The notes: a model not told the origin generated them from the sequence alone. Shown: positions 18,706 to 26,983, numbered from the stretch's first letter. The stretch: 34,976 nt of DNA from Gammaproteobacteria bacterium (GCA_030428185.1 JAUICE010000018.1:1-34976), one strand, 5' to 3'. Numbers and translations are program-made.

Positions 18706-18781
18706 GGGCCGTTAGCTCAGTCGGTAGAGCAGGAGGCTTTTAACCTCTGTGTCGTAGGTTCGATCCCTACACGGCCCACCA
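18706..18781 (+). tRNA. tRNA-Lys (anticodon TTT)
   Basis: A full cloverleaf can be drawn: the acceptor stem GGGCCGT pairs with ACGGCCC (18771-18777), the D arm reads GCTCAGTCGGTAGAGC, the anticodon loop is CTTTTAA, and the T arm contains GGTTCGATCC. The discriminator is A and CCA is encoded (18779-18781). Confidence 0.97.
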
Positions 18782-18789
18782 TGTTTTAG

Positions 18790-18813
18790 AAACCGCTTTA
18801 TGGCGGTTTTTTT
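18790..18813 (+). terminator. Terminator after tRNA-Lys
   Basis: AAACCGC (18790-18796) pairs with GCGGTTT (18803-18809) around a 6-base loop, and the stem runs into a seven-T tract. It starts 9 bases after the tRNA. Confidence 0.9.
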
Positions 18814-18935
18814 ATGTGTGATAGTTTTTTTTAACTAAATCATTTGGTTATAATGTCCCTGAATTGTTATGAGGCTCAGTGGGTAGAGAGATTTTTTCTA
18901 AGTAGCCCACGTCGGTGAGTTACCGAGTAAAAACC

Positions 18936-19314
18936 GACGACAACAAAAAAATTCGCCACTTATCAGTATTGATGAGCATAAGTGAGTGAAGTTTGAGGCG
19001 GAGAAAAGTTTTGGTGAGGGAGTTTGCATAGGCAAATGACCGAATAAGAACTGACGACAACAAAAAAATTCGCCACTTATTAGTATTGATGAGTATAAGT
19101 GAGTGAAGTTTGAGGCGGAGAAAAGTTTTGGTGAGGGAGTTTGCATAGGCAAATGACCGAATAAGAACTGACGACAACAAAAAAATTCGCCACTTATTAG
19201 TATTGATGAGCATAAGTGAGTGAAGTTTGAGGCGGAGAAAAGTTTTGGTGAGGGAGTTTGCATAGGCAAATGACCGAATAAGAACTGACGACAACAAAAA
19301 AATTCGCCACTTAT
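18936..19314. repeat. 117-bp tandem repeat, 3 full copies plus a partial one
   Basis: Units start at 18936, 19053, 19170 and 19287; the spacing is exactly 117 bp and copies differ at only a few bases. Each unit begins gacgacaac plus an A tract and holds CACTTAT...ATAAGTG and TTTGC/GCAAA inverted repeats. The last copy stops after 28 bases and runs into CACTTATGCTCATCAA, the reverse complement of a part of the earlier units, right before tRNA-Arg. The unit length is a multiple of three, which keeps long reverse-strand frames open, but these have no gene character. Upstream (18815-18935) is only a degenerate start of the repeat and a tRNA-D-arm-like string (CTCAGTGGGTAGAG, near 18872). Confidence 0.9.
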
Positions 19315-19326
19315 GCTCATCAAGAT

Positions 19327-19403
19327 GCGCCCGTAGCTCAGCTGGATAGAGTACTTGGCTTCGAACCAAGTGGTCGGGAGTTCGAATCTCTCCGGGCGCG
19401 CCA
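19327..19403 (+). tRNA. tRNA-Arg (anticodon TCG), integration target
   Basis: The acceptor stem GCGCCCG pairs with CGGGCGC, the D arm reads GCTCAGCTGGATAGAG, the anticodon stem is CTTGG/CCAAG with loop CTTCGAA, and the T arm contains GAGTTCGAATCTC. CCA is encoded. The 3' part from the anticodon stem onward is duplicated downstream, which marks it as the attachment site of integrative elements. It is the only complete copy. Confidence 0.96.
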
Positions 19404-19406
19404 TTT
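19355..19406. repeat. Left attachment repeat (52 bp, inside tRNA-Arg)
   Basis: This segment, from the anticodon stem of tRNA-Arg to three bases past CCA, is identical over 52 bp to 23718-23769. It is the left end of the first inserted cassette. Confidence 0.9.
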
Positions 19407-19590
19407 AAACTATTAAAATCAACAAGTTAACATTATCTTTTTTGTTATTAAAGTTAGTGGGGTCTTTCCCATTTAAGGGGGCACCCCGGCAGTCTTCTCT
19501 GTAGGTGCTTACTGTGGCTGCATATTGACCTGACTGATCAAAGTAATTATAGTTGTCGCCATATTTGAACGATGTAGGTGGTGAAAAAAG

Positions 19591-22287
19591 ATGATAAGAT
19601 TTTCCACTGAATCAGCGCGCCTTTCTCACCCGCAAGGCTGCTTAGTTAATTCATTTTTAATGGATGCATATTTTAATAACACATTAACAGCAAGTGAGCT
19701 TGAGCTATTAAGTAATCAACTTGGCATGGTAGATTTTATAGATTTGCTATCTCAAACAACAGAAAGCGAACAAATTAAGTTATTAATTTGCTTGTGGCTT
19801 CGTACACCGCAAGCTCATGAATCACAAGAAGAGTTAGTAACTAGGCTTCGAGAGGTTGTTAGCGACGAGGTGATTGTAAAATCGCTAGCCTTAACGGGGC
19901 ACTTTGATTTAATAGACTTTTTAGGTGCCGCGCAATCATCACTTAAAAAGGCATACAGCGATCAATCGATAGCGGAATCTCTTATTTTAAATAAGACTAG
20001 CCAACCATTTATTCGTTTTTTGGATGCGGCTCAAGGTTATCTTAAATCTGACGATTTAATTGATTTTTACGAGCTTGCAGCAGAAAACGGACATATTGAA
20101 ATTCTCAAGCACCTTGAGGCGATCGAGGGTTTTAATCAATTAGAGGCGGCAAGGGCAGTTGATTACCAGGCTTACCGGTATGCAGCGGCAAACGGTCACC
20201 TAGAAATCCTCAAGCATCTTGAAGCGATAGAGGGTTTTAATGCACTAGATGCGGCAAGGGCAGTTGATTACCAGGCTTACCGGTATGCAGCAGAAAACGG
20301 TCATATCGAAGTTCTTGAGCATCTTGAGGCGATAGAAAGTTTTGATATACTGGATGCCGCCTACGTCGCCTACCCTTGTGCAGCAAAAAACGGTCATATC
20401 GCAACCCTCGAGCATCTTGAGGCGATAGAGGGATTTAATGCATCAGATGCGGCAAGATTTATTTTTTACCTCCCTTATAGAAATGCAGCACACGACAGTC
20501 ATATCGCAACACTTAAGCATTTAGAAGCGATAGAAGGTTTTGATAAACAGAAAGCAGCAGGCGCGAATGACTACGAACCTTTTCGGCGTGCAGTAGCAGA
20601 CGGTGATGTACTTGTCTTTGAACACCTAATTAAAATTAATAGTGTCTTTGCTTATGCTGAGAAACATGACTTCGAATACGGTGAAGAATATATATACGGG
20701 CATGTCTCTTCGTTTATTCATGGCTTAAAACAACAACAATCAGCCTATGAAGGAGAGCACCCTAACGGGGTATTTGATGTAGAGGAAGATACGGCGATAC
20801 ATGCTTTTTATGCTCTAAGAAATCTAATTCGCCGCGGTGTTGATAGGGTATATGGCTCGCACATACGTGCTGCGGAAGACTTAAGCAATGACATTCGCTT
20901 TTTACTAAGCATTCCAGGCGTTAAAGATTTATGCCATCAGAGAATGACAGCGGATGAATACGGTGGTGGACGAGAAAATGAGCTGTTACGATTAGCTAAT
21001 CGCATGGGTAATGAATCAGCAGCTCAGATATTACTTCAACTAACCAGGGTAAGGGAGTTAGCGGAGGATGCTAATTTTTATTCTGATGACGCATTCGGCG
21101 CCGGCTTAGACTTAAGAGCGCTTTCCCAAGACCGAGAGTCTTCTATGGTTGCGCTCTCTGAGTCAGAAAGACGACTTGTACATCAAACTGAATTGCACTA
21201 CCAAAGCTCAATAAGAGATAAGGGTGGTATTGCTGCGGTTTTCTTGTTGTTAAAGGAAGAGCTTGAGCGTCGTTATAATGAAAGTCCAGCTACAATAATT
21301 TGTAAAGATATTAGTGGAGAGGAATTTGAGGAGCAGCTTCCTTTTGCCTGGGATGATTGGGATGATTTAGCCTCAGTACTGACTGAGGAGCAAAAAAAGC
21401 AAGCACTGGAAGCCTATTACCGCCATGATGCGCATACGGCTTATCGCTATCTATCGAGACCGAATAAATGGATGCATCCACATGCAAGCTATGTTTATAT
21501 CAGTGATGATGGGCAAGAGCGCTGGTCTACCTTCGAAGAATACCAGTCATTAATTGCCTTGTTTTTTACAGCCGCTTTTGATGATAGTGCACCGGCCATT
21601 GATGGTTATACTCTTGAAACTCGAAAAGAATTATTTATTCGCCAACTTGCTTTGATAGGTCGCGCTCATAATTGGGATAAAGCAAATGAGCAAGGGCAGG
21701 AGTATGATGATGGAGAGGCTGATAAGCCAAGTTGTTTTAGTGGTGTCAACAGGCGACTCTTTCAATCTGTTTTAGGTCATGGTTTATTTAAGGTCGTGAC
21801 AAAACAGATAGTGATTCAAGCATTAAACGAGCAGATTAAAGCGCACTTTGATGAGGTCATCACGTTAGAAAACGCACTTGAGCTAAAAGAAGCCTATGCT
21901 GGCATGATTGAACTTGAAGGTGATATGGATGCCAACTTGGCTTGCTTAAAGCGCCTCGATATCAGCGCTGAAAAAAAAGAGGTAATGATTGAGAAGGCCT
22001 GCGCGCAATTAAGTGATGCTTATAAAGCAAACTTTGATGAGCATAAAGTTGGCTTTATCAGTGCGATGAGAAAGGAGCTAGATGAAATACCTTCTGAGGC
22101 GCATTTTATTCAGTTTCAAGCCGCTTGCAGTTTAGACAAGCTCCTTGAACAAAAGGCAAAGTCGGCAAAGCAAGCCCAATGGGTCGTTGAGCAGTGGCGA
22201 CATTGTCTCTGGAAGGCAAAGCATGAGGCGCCATCGCCTGTAGATGAAAAGCCTGCATCTGCACCAAAAGGGCCTAAGTTGGCCTAA
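19591..22287 (+). CDS. Large ankyrin-like repeat protein, probable effector
   Basis: An 898-residue protein. Residues about 163-350 are five to six helical repeats of 35 residues with the pattern AAENGHIEILKHLEAIEGF plus a variable half. The AAxNGHxExLxHL part fits the ankyrin helix pair, though the beta-turn half is unusual (AARAVDYQAYRY). The first repeats are nearly identical in DNA too. The C-terminal 540 residues match no family I recognise; a conserved-looking stretch is KPSCFSGVNRRLFQSVLGHG near residue 715. There is no signal peptide or membrane helix. The start has AGGTGG nine bases upstream. It is the first gene after tRNA-Arg, in cassette 1. Ankyrin proteins in islands of intracellular gammaproteobacteria are often secreted effectors; that role is inferred. 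Confidence 0.75.
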   Translation: MIRFSTESARLSHPQGCLVNSFLMDAYFNNTLTASELELLSNQLGMVDFIDLLSQTTESEQIKLLICLWLRTPQAHESQEELVTRLREVVSDEVIVKSLALTGHFDLIDFLGAAQSSLKKAYSDQSIAESLILNKTSQPFIRFLDAAQGYLKSDDLIDFYELAAENGHIEILKHLEAIEGFNQLEAARAVDYQAYRYAAANGHLEILKHLEAIEGFNALDAARAVDYQAYRYAAENGHIEVLEHLEAIESFDILDAAYVAYPCAAKNGHIATLEHLEAIEGFNASDAARFIFYLPYRNAAHDSHIATLKHLEAIEGFDKQKAAGANDYEPFRRAVADGDVLVFEHLIKINSVFAYAEKHDFEYGEEYIYGHVSSFIHGLKQQQSAYEGEHPNGVFDVEEDTAIHAFYALRNLIRRGVDRVYGSHIRAAEDLSNDIRFLLSIPGVKDLCHQRMTADEYGGGRENELLRLANRMGNESAAQILLQLTRVRELAEDANFYSDDAFGAGLDLRALSQDRESSMVALSESERRLVHQTELHYQSSIRDKGGIAAVFLLLKEELERRYNESPATIICKDISGEEFEEQLPFAWDDWDDLASVLTEEQKKQALEAYYRHDAHTAYRYLSRPNKWMHPHASYVYISDDGQERWSTFEEYQSLIALFFTAAFDDSAPAIDGYTLETRKELFIRQLALIGRAHNWDKANEQGQEYDDGEADKPSCFSGVNRRLFQSVLGHGLFKVVTKQIVIQALNEQIKAHFDEVITLENALELKEAYAGMIELEGDMDANLACLKRLDISAEKKEVMIEKACAQLSDAYKANFDEHKVGFISAMRKELDEIPSEAHFIQFQAACSLDKLLEQKAKSAKQAQWVVEQWRHCLWKAKHEAPSPVDEKPASAPKGPKLA

Positions 22288-22344
22288 CCCCCGGCATAAG
22301 TAGGCTAACGTTATTGCGATAGGTTGAAGGCACTACCAAATTTA

Positions 22345-23517
22345 TTATGTAAAAAAGTGTTTAATACCTTCCTGCCAAGGATAAACGGTAATGGTGTCAA
22401 ATTTTTTGGGGTAGATATCACGACTAAAACATACGGCTTCACAATTTCCAAAGTCATATGCAAGAGACTTAAGCGTTTTTAAGTGCCTCTCTTCAACTTG
22501 TGTTGTGCTTTTTATTTCTATAAATAGTACGGGTTGTCCTGGTCTCTCAACAACTAAATCTATTTCGGCTCCATCTTTAGTGGCTAAGTAGTTGAAACGA
22601 TAGCTTCGATGATAATAACTCGCTAATTGACGGCATTGCGTAATGATAAAATGTTCAAAGGCTTCACCATAAGCACTGGTTCTTTCTACGATCGGCACTT
22701 CTATATGGCCGGTTAAGACTCTAGTAACACCTACGTCAAAGAAATAAAACTTGGGTGATTTGCTTAAACGTTTACGGAATGAGTGTTGGAATGGTTGGAG
22801 TAAGGAGCCAATTAAAGTATCTTCCAAGATGGAGTAGTAGTTTTTAACGGTATTATCATTGCTGCCAATATCTTTAGCAATATTAGAAAAGTTAATTGTT
22901 TTTCCATTTGATTGTGCAGCTACTTCTAGAAAATATCTAAATGGCTCTAAATTGCGAATAAACTTTTCTTGCCATATTTCTTCTTTCAGGAAAGTGTTAG
23001 CATAGGCTTCCAAAAATAGCTGCTTTTTTTCTTCATTTTTATATTCTATAACTTTGGGCAGAAGACCATATTGTAAGGTATGAGTCAAATTGAACTGCTC
23101 ACCAATCTCTAGATATGAAAAAGGATAAAGGTTGTATACAAAGGCGCGACCAGCGAGAAGATTTGCACCATCACGTTTTAGACGACGAGCGCTTGAGCCT
23201 GTAAGAATAAATAGCTTATTTGTTGATTCAATAAGCTCGTGCACAACATCGAGTAATTTGGGGAGCTTTTGAATTTCATCTATGATCACGTGAGTTTTGT
23301 TATCAGGTAAGGCTTTAACAATAGCGCTGAGCTCATCAGGGTTGCGAGCAAAACGATTCTCAGTTTTTGCTTCTAGCAAATTCAGCATCAAGGTATTTTC
23401 AAACCATGGTAGGTTTCTAAGCATGGTTGTTTTGCCTGTACTACGAGCACCAAATAAGAAGAAATTTTCATCTTTGGGTAAAGTAAGTAATCTTGGGATC
23501 ATTTTTATTGGCGACAT
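22345..23517 (-). CDS. AAA ATPase with DUF4143 domain
   Basis: A 390-residue protein of the AAA_14/DUF4143 type. Walker A GARSTGKT is at residues 23-30, Walker B HVIIDEIQKLP near 75-85, and a sensor-like LTGSSARRL follows. The C-terminal DUF4143 part contains a winged-helix-like segment and DGAEIDLVV...VLFIEIKST, the E-x-D...E-x-K pattern of PD-(D/E)xK nucleases. The family is widespread on mobile DNA; its role is unknown. It is the last gene of cassette 1, about 200 bp before the right attachment repeat. A duplicated motif overlaps its start codon. Confidence 0.9.
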   Translation of the reverse strand: MSPIKMIPRLLTLPKDENFFLFGARSTGKTTMLRNLPWFENTLMLNLLEAKTENRFARNPDELSAIVKALPDNKTHVIIDEIQKLPKLLDVVHELIESTNKLFILTGSSARRLKRDGANLLAGRAFVYNLYPFSYLEIGEQFNLTHTLQYGLLPKVIEYKNEEKKQLFLEAYANTFLKEEIWQEKFIRNLEPFRYFLEVAAQSNGKTINFSNIAKDIGSNDNTVKNYYSILEDTLIGSLLQPFQHSFRKRLSKSPKFYFFDVGVTRVLTGHIEVPIVERTSAYGEAFEHFIITQCRQLASYYHRSYRFNYLATKDGAEIDLVVERPGQPVLFIEIKSTTQVEERHLKTLKSLAYDFGNCEAVCFSRDIYPKKFDTITVYPWQEGIKHFFT

Positions 23518-23561
23518 ATTCGAATTTAATATTCATAAATGTACGACATATTCGAAATTAA
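23512..23561 (-). promoter_or_regulatory. Direct repeat overlapping the ATPase start codon
   Basis: CGACATATTCGAATTTAA at 23512-23529 recurs with one mismatch at 23544-23561, 32 bp or three helical turns away. Each copy contains the palindrome TTCGAA. The first copy covers the ATG of the ATPase gene (23515-23517), so a protein bound there would block its expression. This is a candidate autoregulatory operator. Confidence 0.45.
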
Positions 23562-23717
23562 AGCAAGAAGCTGCTTGAGAGGTAACAGGAGTAGTACTAT
23601 AGCAGATTTGTAACAAACTACCACAGAAACAGGCGTATTTAAGTTGTTTTAGACAGTTTTTCGCTGCGCCGATGCATCGCAACGCATTGAAAAATAATGA
23701 AAACTATATTGATAATA

Positions 23718-23769
23718 TTGGCTTCGAACCAAGTGGTCGGGAGTTCGAATCTCTCCGGGCGCGCCATTT
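23718..23769. repeat. Attachment repeat, perfect 52-bp copy of the tRNA-Arg 3' end
   Basis: Identical to 19355-19406, including the T arm, acceptor strand and CCA. There is no 5' tRNA half, so it is not a gene. It closes cassette 1 and opens cassette 2. The preceding sequence (23650-23690) is a diverged form of the block that precedes the copies at 28280 and 30394. Confidence 0.92.
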
Positions 23770-24193
23770 TTTCTTCGAAATATTCCCTGTGCTTTTGTTG
23801 CAAGGCTTCTTCAAAATAGTCACCCCGCACCTAAAATAACTTGTATCACTTATTCTCATGAAAATTGTTTGCCCTAAAGGGCTAATAATATTTATATGAA
23901 AACGCACATTTTAGGTGCTGGGCTCCTGCATTTCAAACTAAAGCCGTCTCGCCAGGAGGAATATTTCATTGAAAAAACTGCTTGCATGATATTCGAACTC
24001 CCAACCACGTATATTAAGAGTGTCGGGAGTTGACTAATATTTTTAAGTAGAGCGCGTAAGCGCGGTAAAAATATTAGGGCTCCGTAGGCGGTCCCGAAGG
24101 GATTTAAGGTGAGGCGAAGCGAGGCTTAAACAATCTCTCCAAACGCGCCAATCAATCAATAAGTTACGCACTTTTTATCTTGCTTCAAAACCA
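23770..24193. other. Non-coding junction with tRNA-Arg fragments and palindromic element
   Basis: No gene is seen. An inverted tRNA-Arg T-arm fragment lies at 23991-24007 (16 of 17 bases match). A direct fragment gtgtcgggagtt ends near 24032, and the missing 3' half (aatctctcc...cgcgcca) appears at 24132-24150. A palindromic element fills the gap between the two halves. A CCCTAAAGGG hairpin lies near 23871. Confidence 0.6.
24031..24131. repeat. Palindromic element, copy A (inside a tRNA-Arg fragment)
   Basis: A 12-bp perfect inverted repeat CTAATATTTTTA (24034-24045) and TAAAAATATTAG (24066-24077) encloses an inner hairpin GCGC-gtaa-GCGC. Downstream come TCCC-gaa-GGGA and a TTAAG...CTTAA hairpin at about 24102-24128. 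The whole 100-bp element splits a tRNA-Arg copy at its T loop. Copies B and C of the first hairpin follow other tRNA-Arg fragments at 28310 and 30424. Confidence 0.75.
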
Positions 24194-24438
24194 CTACTGT
24201 GACCAAAACGTGTCTAAACTCGCTCTGCAGCATGCCTTAGGTGATCGGATGAAAGGTGTGCGTAGCGCAAAACCATATCATAGTTAGACCAACCACCTAG
24301 TTGCTGCAGCTCTTGAAGACTTGTAACATTTTGAACATGCCAACTTGCCCAAGTGTGGCGTAAGTCATGCCATTTAAAATTTTCTAAGCCCGCTCGCAAC
24401 AATGCGTTTCGCCACGCATGATTATTACATCTGCTCAC
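24194..24438 (-). pseudogene. Tyrosine integrase, C-terminal remnant 1
   Basis: Only the catalytic C-terminal part of a tRNA-targeting tyrosine recombinase remains. Visible are WHDLRHTWASW (catalytic His and Arg), LQELQQLGGWSNYDMVLRYAHLS with the nucleophile Tyr, and the tail. The N-terminal part is cut off where an IS5-family element starts at 24439. Near the end the frame meets TAG at 24214, but a one-base shift restores a tail DTFWSQ and stop at 24194, so the tail is probably also frameshifted. A second, more complete but more damaged copy lies at 28386-28845. It is next to an attachment repeat, as expected for the integrase of cassette 2. Confidence 0.85.
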
Positions 24439-25548
24439 GGCATTGTTGCACCGCTCAAATATAATCCATCCTTGCTAAATATTACCATGTAATTAAGATC
24501 GGCAATTTTAATAAATTGCACGTTAAAATGCCCAATAAATGGTTAAATGATAAAGGAATTGAGATAAAGAAGCAGAAGCATAAAGTTTCTAATTGGTCAG
24601 AATATAATAAAAACTTGAAAATGCGCGGAGATATTGAGGTCTGGTTGTCACAAGGTGTGATTGATAATTGGTATTTTAAAGAGCGCATTTATGATGGTGC
24701 AGGTTCCTCTAAACGCTACACCGATGGCGCCATTATTGCTTGCCATGAGATTCGCCTGGTCTTTAAATTGCCTACTCGCCAAACACAAGAGTTTATCAAC
24801 TCATTATTTCGGATAATGAACTTATCAATTAAATGTCCTGATTATACAACCTTATCAAGACGACTAAGTGAGTTAAATATAAAAAGTCCGCGCTATATTA
24901 AGTACAGTAAAATAAATGAAAACATAGCTGCGATTGCTCTTGATTCCACAGGCCTAAAACGATTTGGACGTGACGAGTGGCACTAGGAGAAACATAAGGT
25001 AAGCGACCGCCGCTCTTAGCGCAAAGCGCATTTTGGTATTGATGAAAATCACTATATTCAAGCAGCAGTGCTTACAGATAGATTTACTCATGATTATGAA
25101 GTTGTAGATGATTTACTATCTCAAATTAATAATGAAGTTGAGCATTTTACCGCTGATGGCGCTTATAATGAGTCTCCCGTTTATAATAAACCATCAGCGC
25201 ACTCACCGTCTTCAAATATTGTTATTCCACCAGCAAGAAATGCGGTTGTTAATTCTAAAGCTCATTAAATGAGGAATAGAAATATTTGGGAAATTAAAGA
25301 AAATGGACGCATGGCTTGGCAGCGATATTACAACTATGGCCAGCATAATTATTCTGAGCTTGGTGTCCAGCGTTATAAACGCATTTTAGGTCGTGCTATG
25401 CATGCCAGAGAAATGAGTCGCCAAAAGCAAGAGTTTATGATTGGCTGTAGTGTGCTTAATAAAATGACTGGCCTTGGTATGCCGTAAAGTTCAAAATTTG
25501 CCTAGATCCGTCTATTCAAAGTAGGCTAGATCGTGCTGCAACAATGCC
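24439..25548 (+). mobile_element. IS5-family (IS903-like) insertion sequence, inactive
   Basis: Terminal inverted repeats begin GGCATTGTTGCA at 24439 and end TGCAACAATGCC at 25548, giving a 1110-bp element. It holds one transposase frame with three internal stops. It interrupts the integrase on its left. The right flank is unrelated to the missing integrase part and no target duplication is visible (ctcac against ataac), so a rearrangement followed insertion. A lone 32-bp copy of its right end lies inverted at 26892. Confidence 0.88.
24528..25487 (+). pseudogene. IS5-family DDE transposase with three in-frame stops
   Basis: The frame runs uninterrupted in phase from 24528 to 25487 except for TAG at 24984, TAG near 25017 and TAA at 25266. 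By family pattern the first and last replace Gln codons and the second a Trp (RRS-W-RK), all single transitions. Recognisable are YDGAGSSKRYTDGAIIACHE, LVFKLPTRQTQEFINSLF, ALDSTGLKRFG (first Asp), FTADGAYNESPVY (second Asp), and SELGVQRYKRILG (Glu). No frameshift is present, so inactivation is recent or the stops are read through; the former is far more likely. Confidence 0.88.
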
Positions 25549-25601
25549 ATAACGCGAGGATCTTCAATATTTGAAAAACATTCTTCAAATGTTGTGCTCA
25601 T
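25549..25601 (-). pseudogene. N-terminal stub of an ISAs1-like transposase
   Basis: Reading from ATG at 25601 on the reverse strand gives MSTTFEECFSNIEDPRV, then runs into the IS5-family end. FSxIEDPR is the typical N-terminal pattern of ISAs1-type transposases. AAGG lies upstream. The rest of the gene is missing. The call rests on about 17 residues. Confidence 0.4.
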
Positions 25602-25858
25602 AATTAATACAGCCTTGAATAAAAGACTGTATTTGATCATAGAGCAATACTTTTTAAAACATTTTGGTAATCTTGTCCTGGATATACCCAAGCCACCTCG
25701 TCATCGTCTAATGCTTTTTCGTTGTTGCTGAGCTTTCTCGGGCAATCCATTTGTAATCAACTCTATGGCTCGTCACCTTCGGGCTTCCCGTATTGTTAAT
25801 AATACCTTAATCACTATGCATTAAAATAGGTCGTATTGATCATTATTTGGAGGTGGTA
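25602..25858. other. Intergenic region before the kinase gene
   Basis: No supported gene. A reverse-strand frame of about 37 codons (MDCPRKLSNNEKALDDDEVA...) ends near 25640 and might be the remnant of something larger. A GAAGCCCGAAGG-type GC patch lies near 25780. The kinase ribosome site GGAGG is at 25849. Confidence 0.35.
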
Positions 25859-26887
25859 ATGCCTGAAGTTACGTTTAGCGAAGGTGATAATATCAATGGA
25901 TTTATTATCGATAAGAAGCTTGGTGAAGGACGCTATGGTGCTGTTTTTAAAGTCTATGCAGATGAGGATAGTAGCAAATCAACACCTTACTGCTTGAAGT
26001 TTTCATTATCCGCAGATGATGCATATCGTGATGGTGTGGTTGGACTTCGTTATTTTCGCCGTTGTAGTGAAGTCTACCCTGGTGAGTTGAGTGTGCCTGG
26101 CGAGAACGCATTTTTTCCCTATCAAGATGGGCACATCTGCCTTATTCCATATATTCAAGGTGAGACGTTTGTTCAGGCCTTACAAGATGAACGTTTAACC
26201 CTTAGAGATTACCTAGATATCAGCATCTCACTCATTGAGCAAGCGGTGATTTTGAAATCATTAAAGCAGTTACATAGAGATACACACGAAGAAAATGCCA
26301 TGGTGTATCGTAAAACTTGTGGAACCTACGCCGTTTGCATGATTGACTTTGGCTTAGCGCTAGATCTTTCAGTAACGAGAGAAGTAGGCGAAGTAGCTTG
26401 TACTCATGATGATTACTCTCCATCAAGTTTGAGCTTTAGAAGAGTATTTGATGACGTATTGAGGTTTCATTTTTTATCAGAAACGGCGATGAAGTTTGAA
26501 AAGTATGCTAAAAGATTAGCACCTGAGCATAGAACTATTTCTAGCGTATCCAAGGTGGGTTTTCGTAGTGATGCATTTGGCATGGGGTATATGCTTAGCG
26601 TTGTTGCAGATAGCATCATGAAACATCTAAAAACAGCTAGATTTTCCTCAGAGAAGATTAAGAGGATTGAACAAGTCATCAAGCAATTTACGACGATTAT
26701 TCGTGGCTTAAGAGCACCAAACATAGAAGATAGAACCGCTATCGAAGAAGCGTATATTGAGCTTTGTAAAACAGCAAACCCTGAAAGAGATAGCGAGGAA
26801 GTGACCGCTGAGGCAATTACTCGCCTAAATGCCCTAATGGGAACCAAAGAGCGAGTTATTGCTTCTCCTACTCATTCTTGTAGATAG
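25859..26887 (+). CDS. Hanks-type Ser/Thr protein kinase, probable effector
   Basis: A 342-residue protein kinase. The glycine loop LGEGRYGAVF is at residues 21-30, the ATP-binding Lys at 47 (YCLKFS), the catalytic loop LHRDTHEENAMV has Asp141 and Asn146, and the magnesium motif DFG is at 163-165. All key catalytic residues are present, so it should be active. No membrane helix or PASTA domain is present, unlike housekeeping bacterial kinases, and there is a C-terminal helical extension. The ATG at 25859 with GGAGG close upstream is preferred over a TTG at 25847. Eukaryote-like soluble kinases in intracellular bacteria are often effectors; here that is inferred. The gene is bracketed by two facing copies of the same IS end. 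Confidence 0.85.
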   Translation: MPEVTFSEGDNINGFIIDKKLGEGRYGAVFKVYADEDSSKSTPYCLKFSLSADDAYRDGVVGLRYFRRCSEVYPGELSVPGENAFFPYQDGHICLIPYIQGETFVQALQDERLTLRDYLDISISLIEQAVILKSLKQLHRDTHEENAMVYRKTCGTYAVCMIDFGLALDLSVTREVGEVACTHDDYSPSSLSFRRVFDDVLRFHFLSETAMKFEKYAKRLAPEHRTISSVSKVGFRSDAFGMGYMLSVVADSIMKHLKTARFSSEKIKRIEQVIKQFTTIIRGLRAPNIEDRTAIEEAYIELCKTANPERDSEEVTAEAITRLNALMGTKERVIASPTHSCR

Positions 26888-26891
26888 TGTT

Positions 26892-26923
26892 GGCATTGTT
26901 GTAGCACGATCTAGCCTACTTTG
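26892..26923 (-). mobile_element. Solo right end of the IS5-family element, inverted
   Basis: Thirty-one of 32 bases equal the reverse complement of the right end of the element at 24439-25548. No transposase sequence follows. It starts 5 bases after the kinase stop. Confidence 0.8.
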
Positions 26924-26983
26924 TGTTTTATAATTGGATTGTTACTATGTAAAATAGAGAGTCTCCTATTTGTTTTGATTTAA

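Noticed and set aside
18936-19314. CRISPR array
   Set aside because: The whole 117-bp unit is conserved; there are no alternating short repeats and unique spacers and no cas genes.
18898-19404. Reverse-strand frame starting MARPERFELPTTW and repeating a 39-residue unit
   Set aside because: Its first part is the antisense of tRNA-Arg and the rest is the 117-bp repeat, whose length being a multiple of three keeps frames open.
23718-23769. A second tRNA-Arg gene
   Set aside because: Only the 3' part is present; acceptor 5' strand and D arm are missing.
23639-23907. Reverse-strand frames with the MARPERFELPTTW string near 23770
   Set aside because: They are antisense reading through the tRNA-Arg attachment copy, a well-known false gene type.
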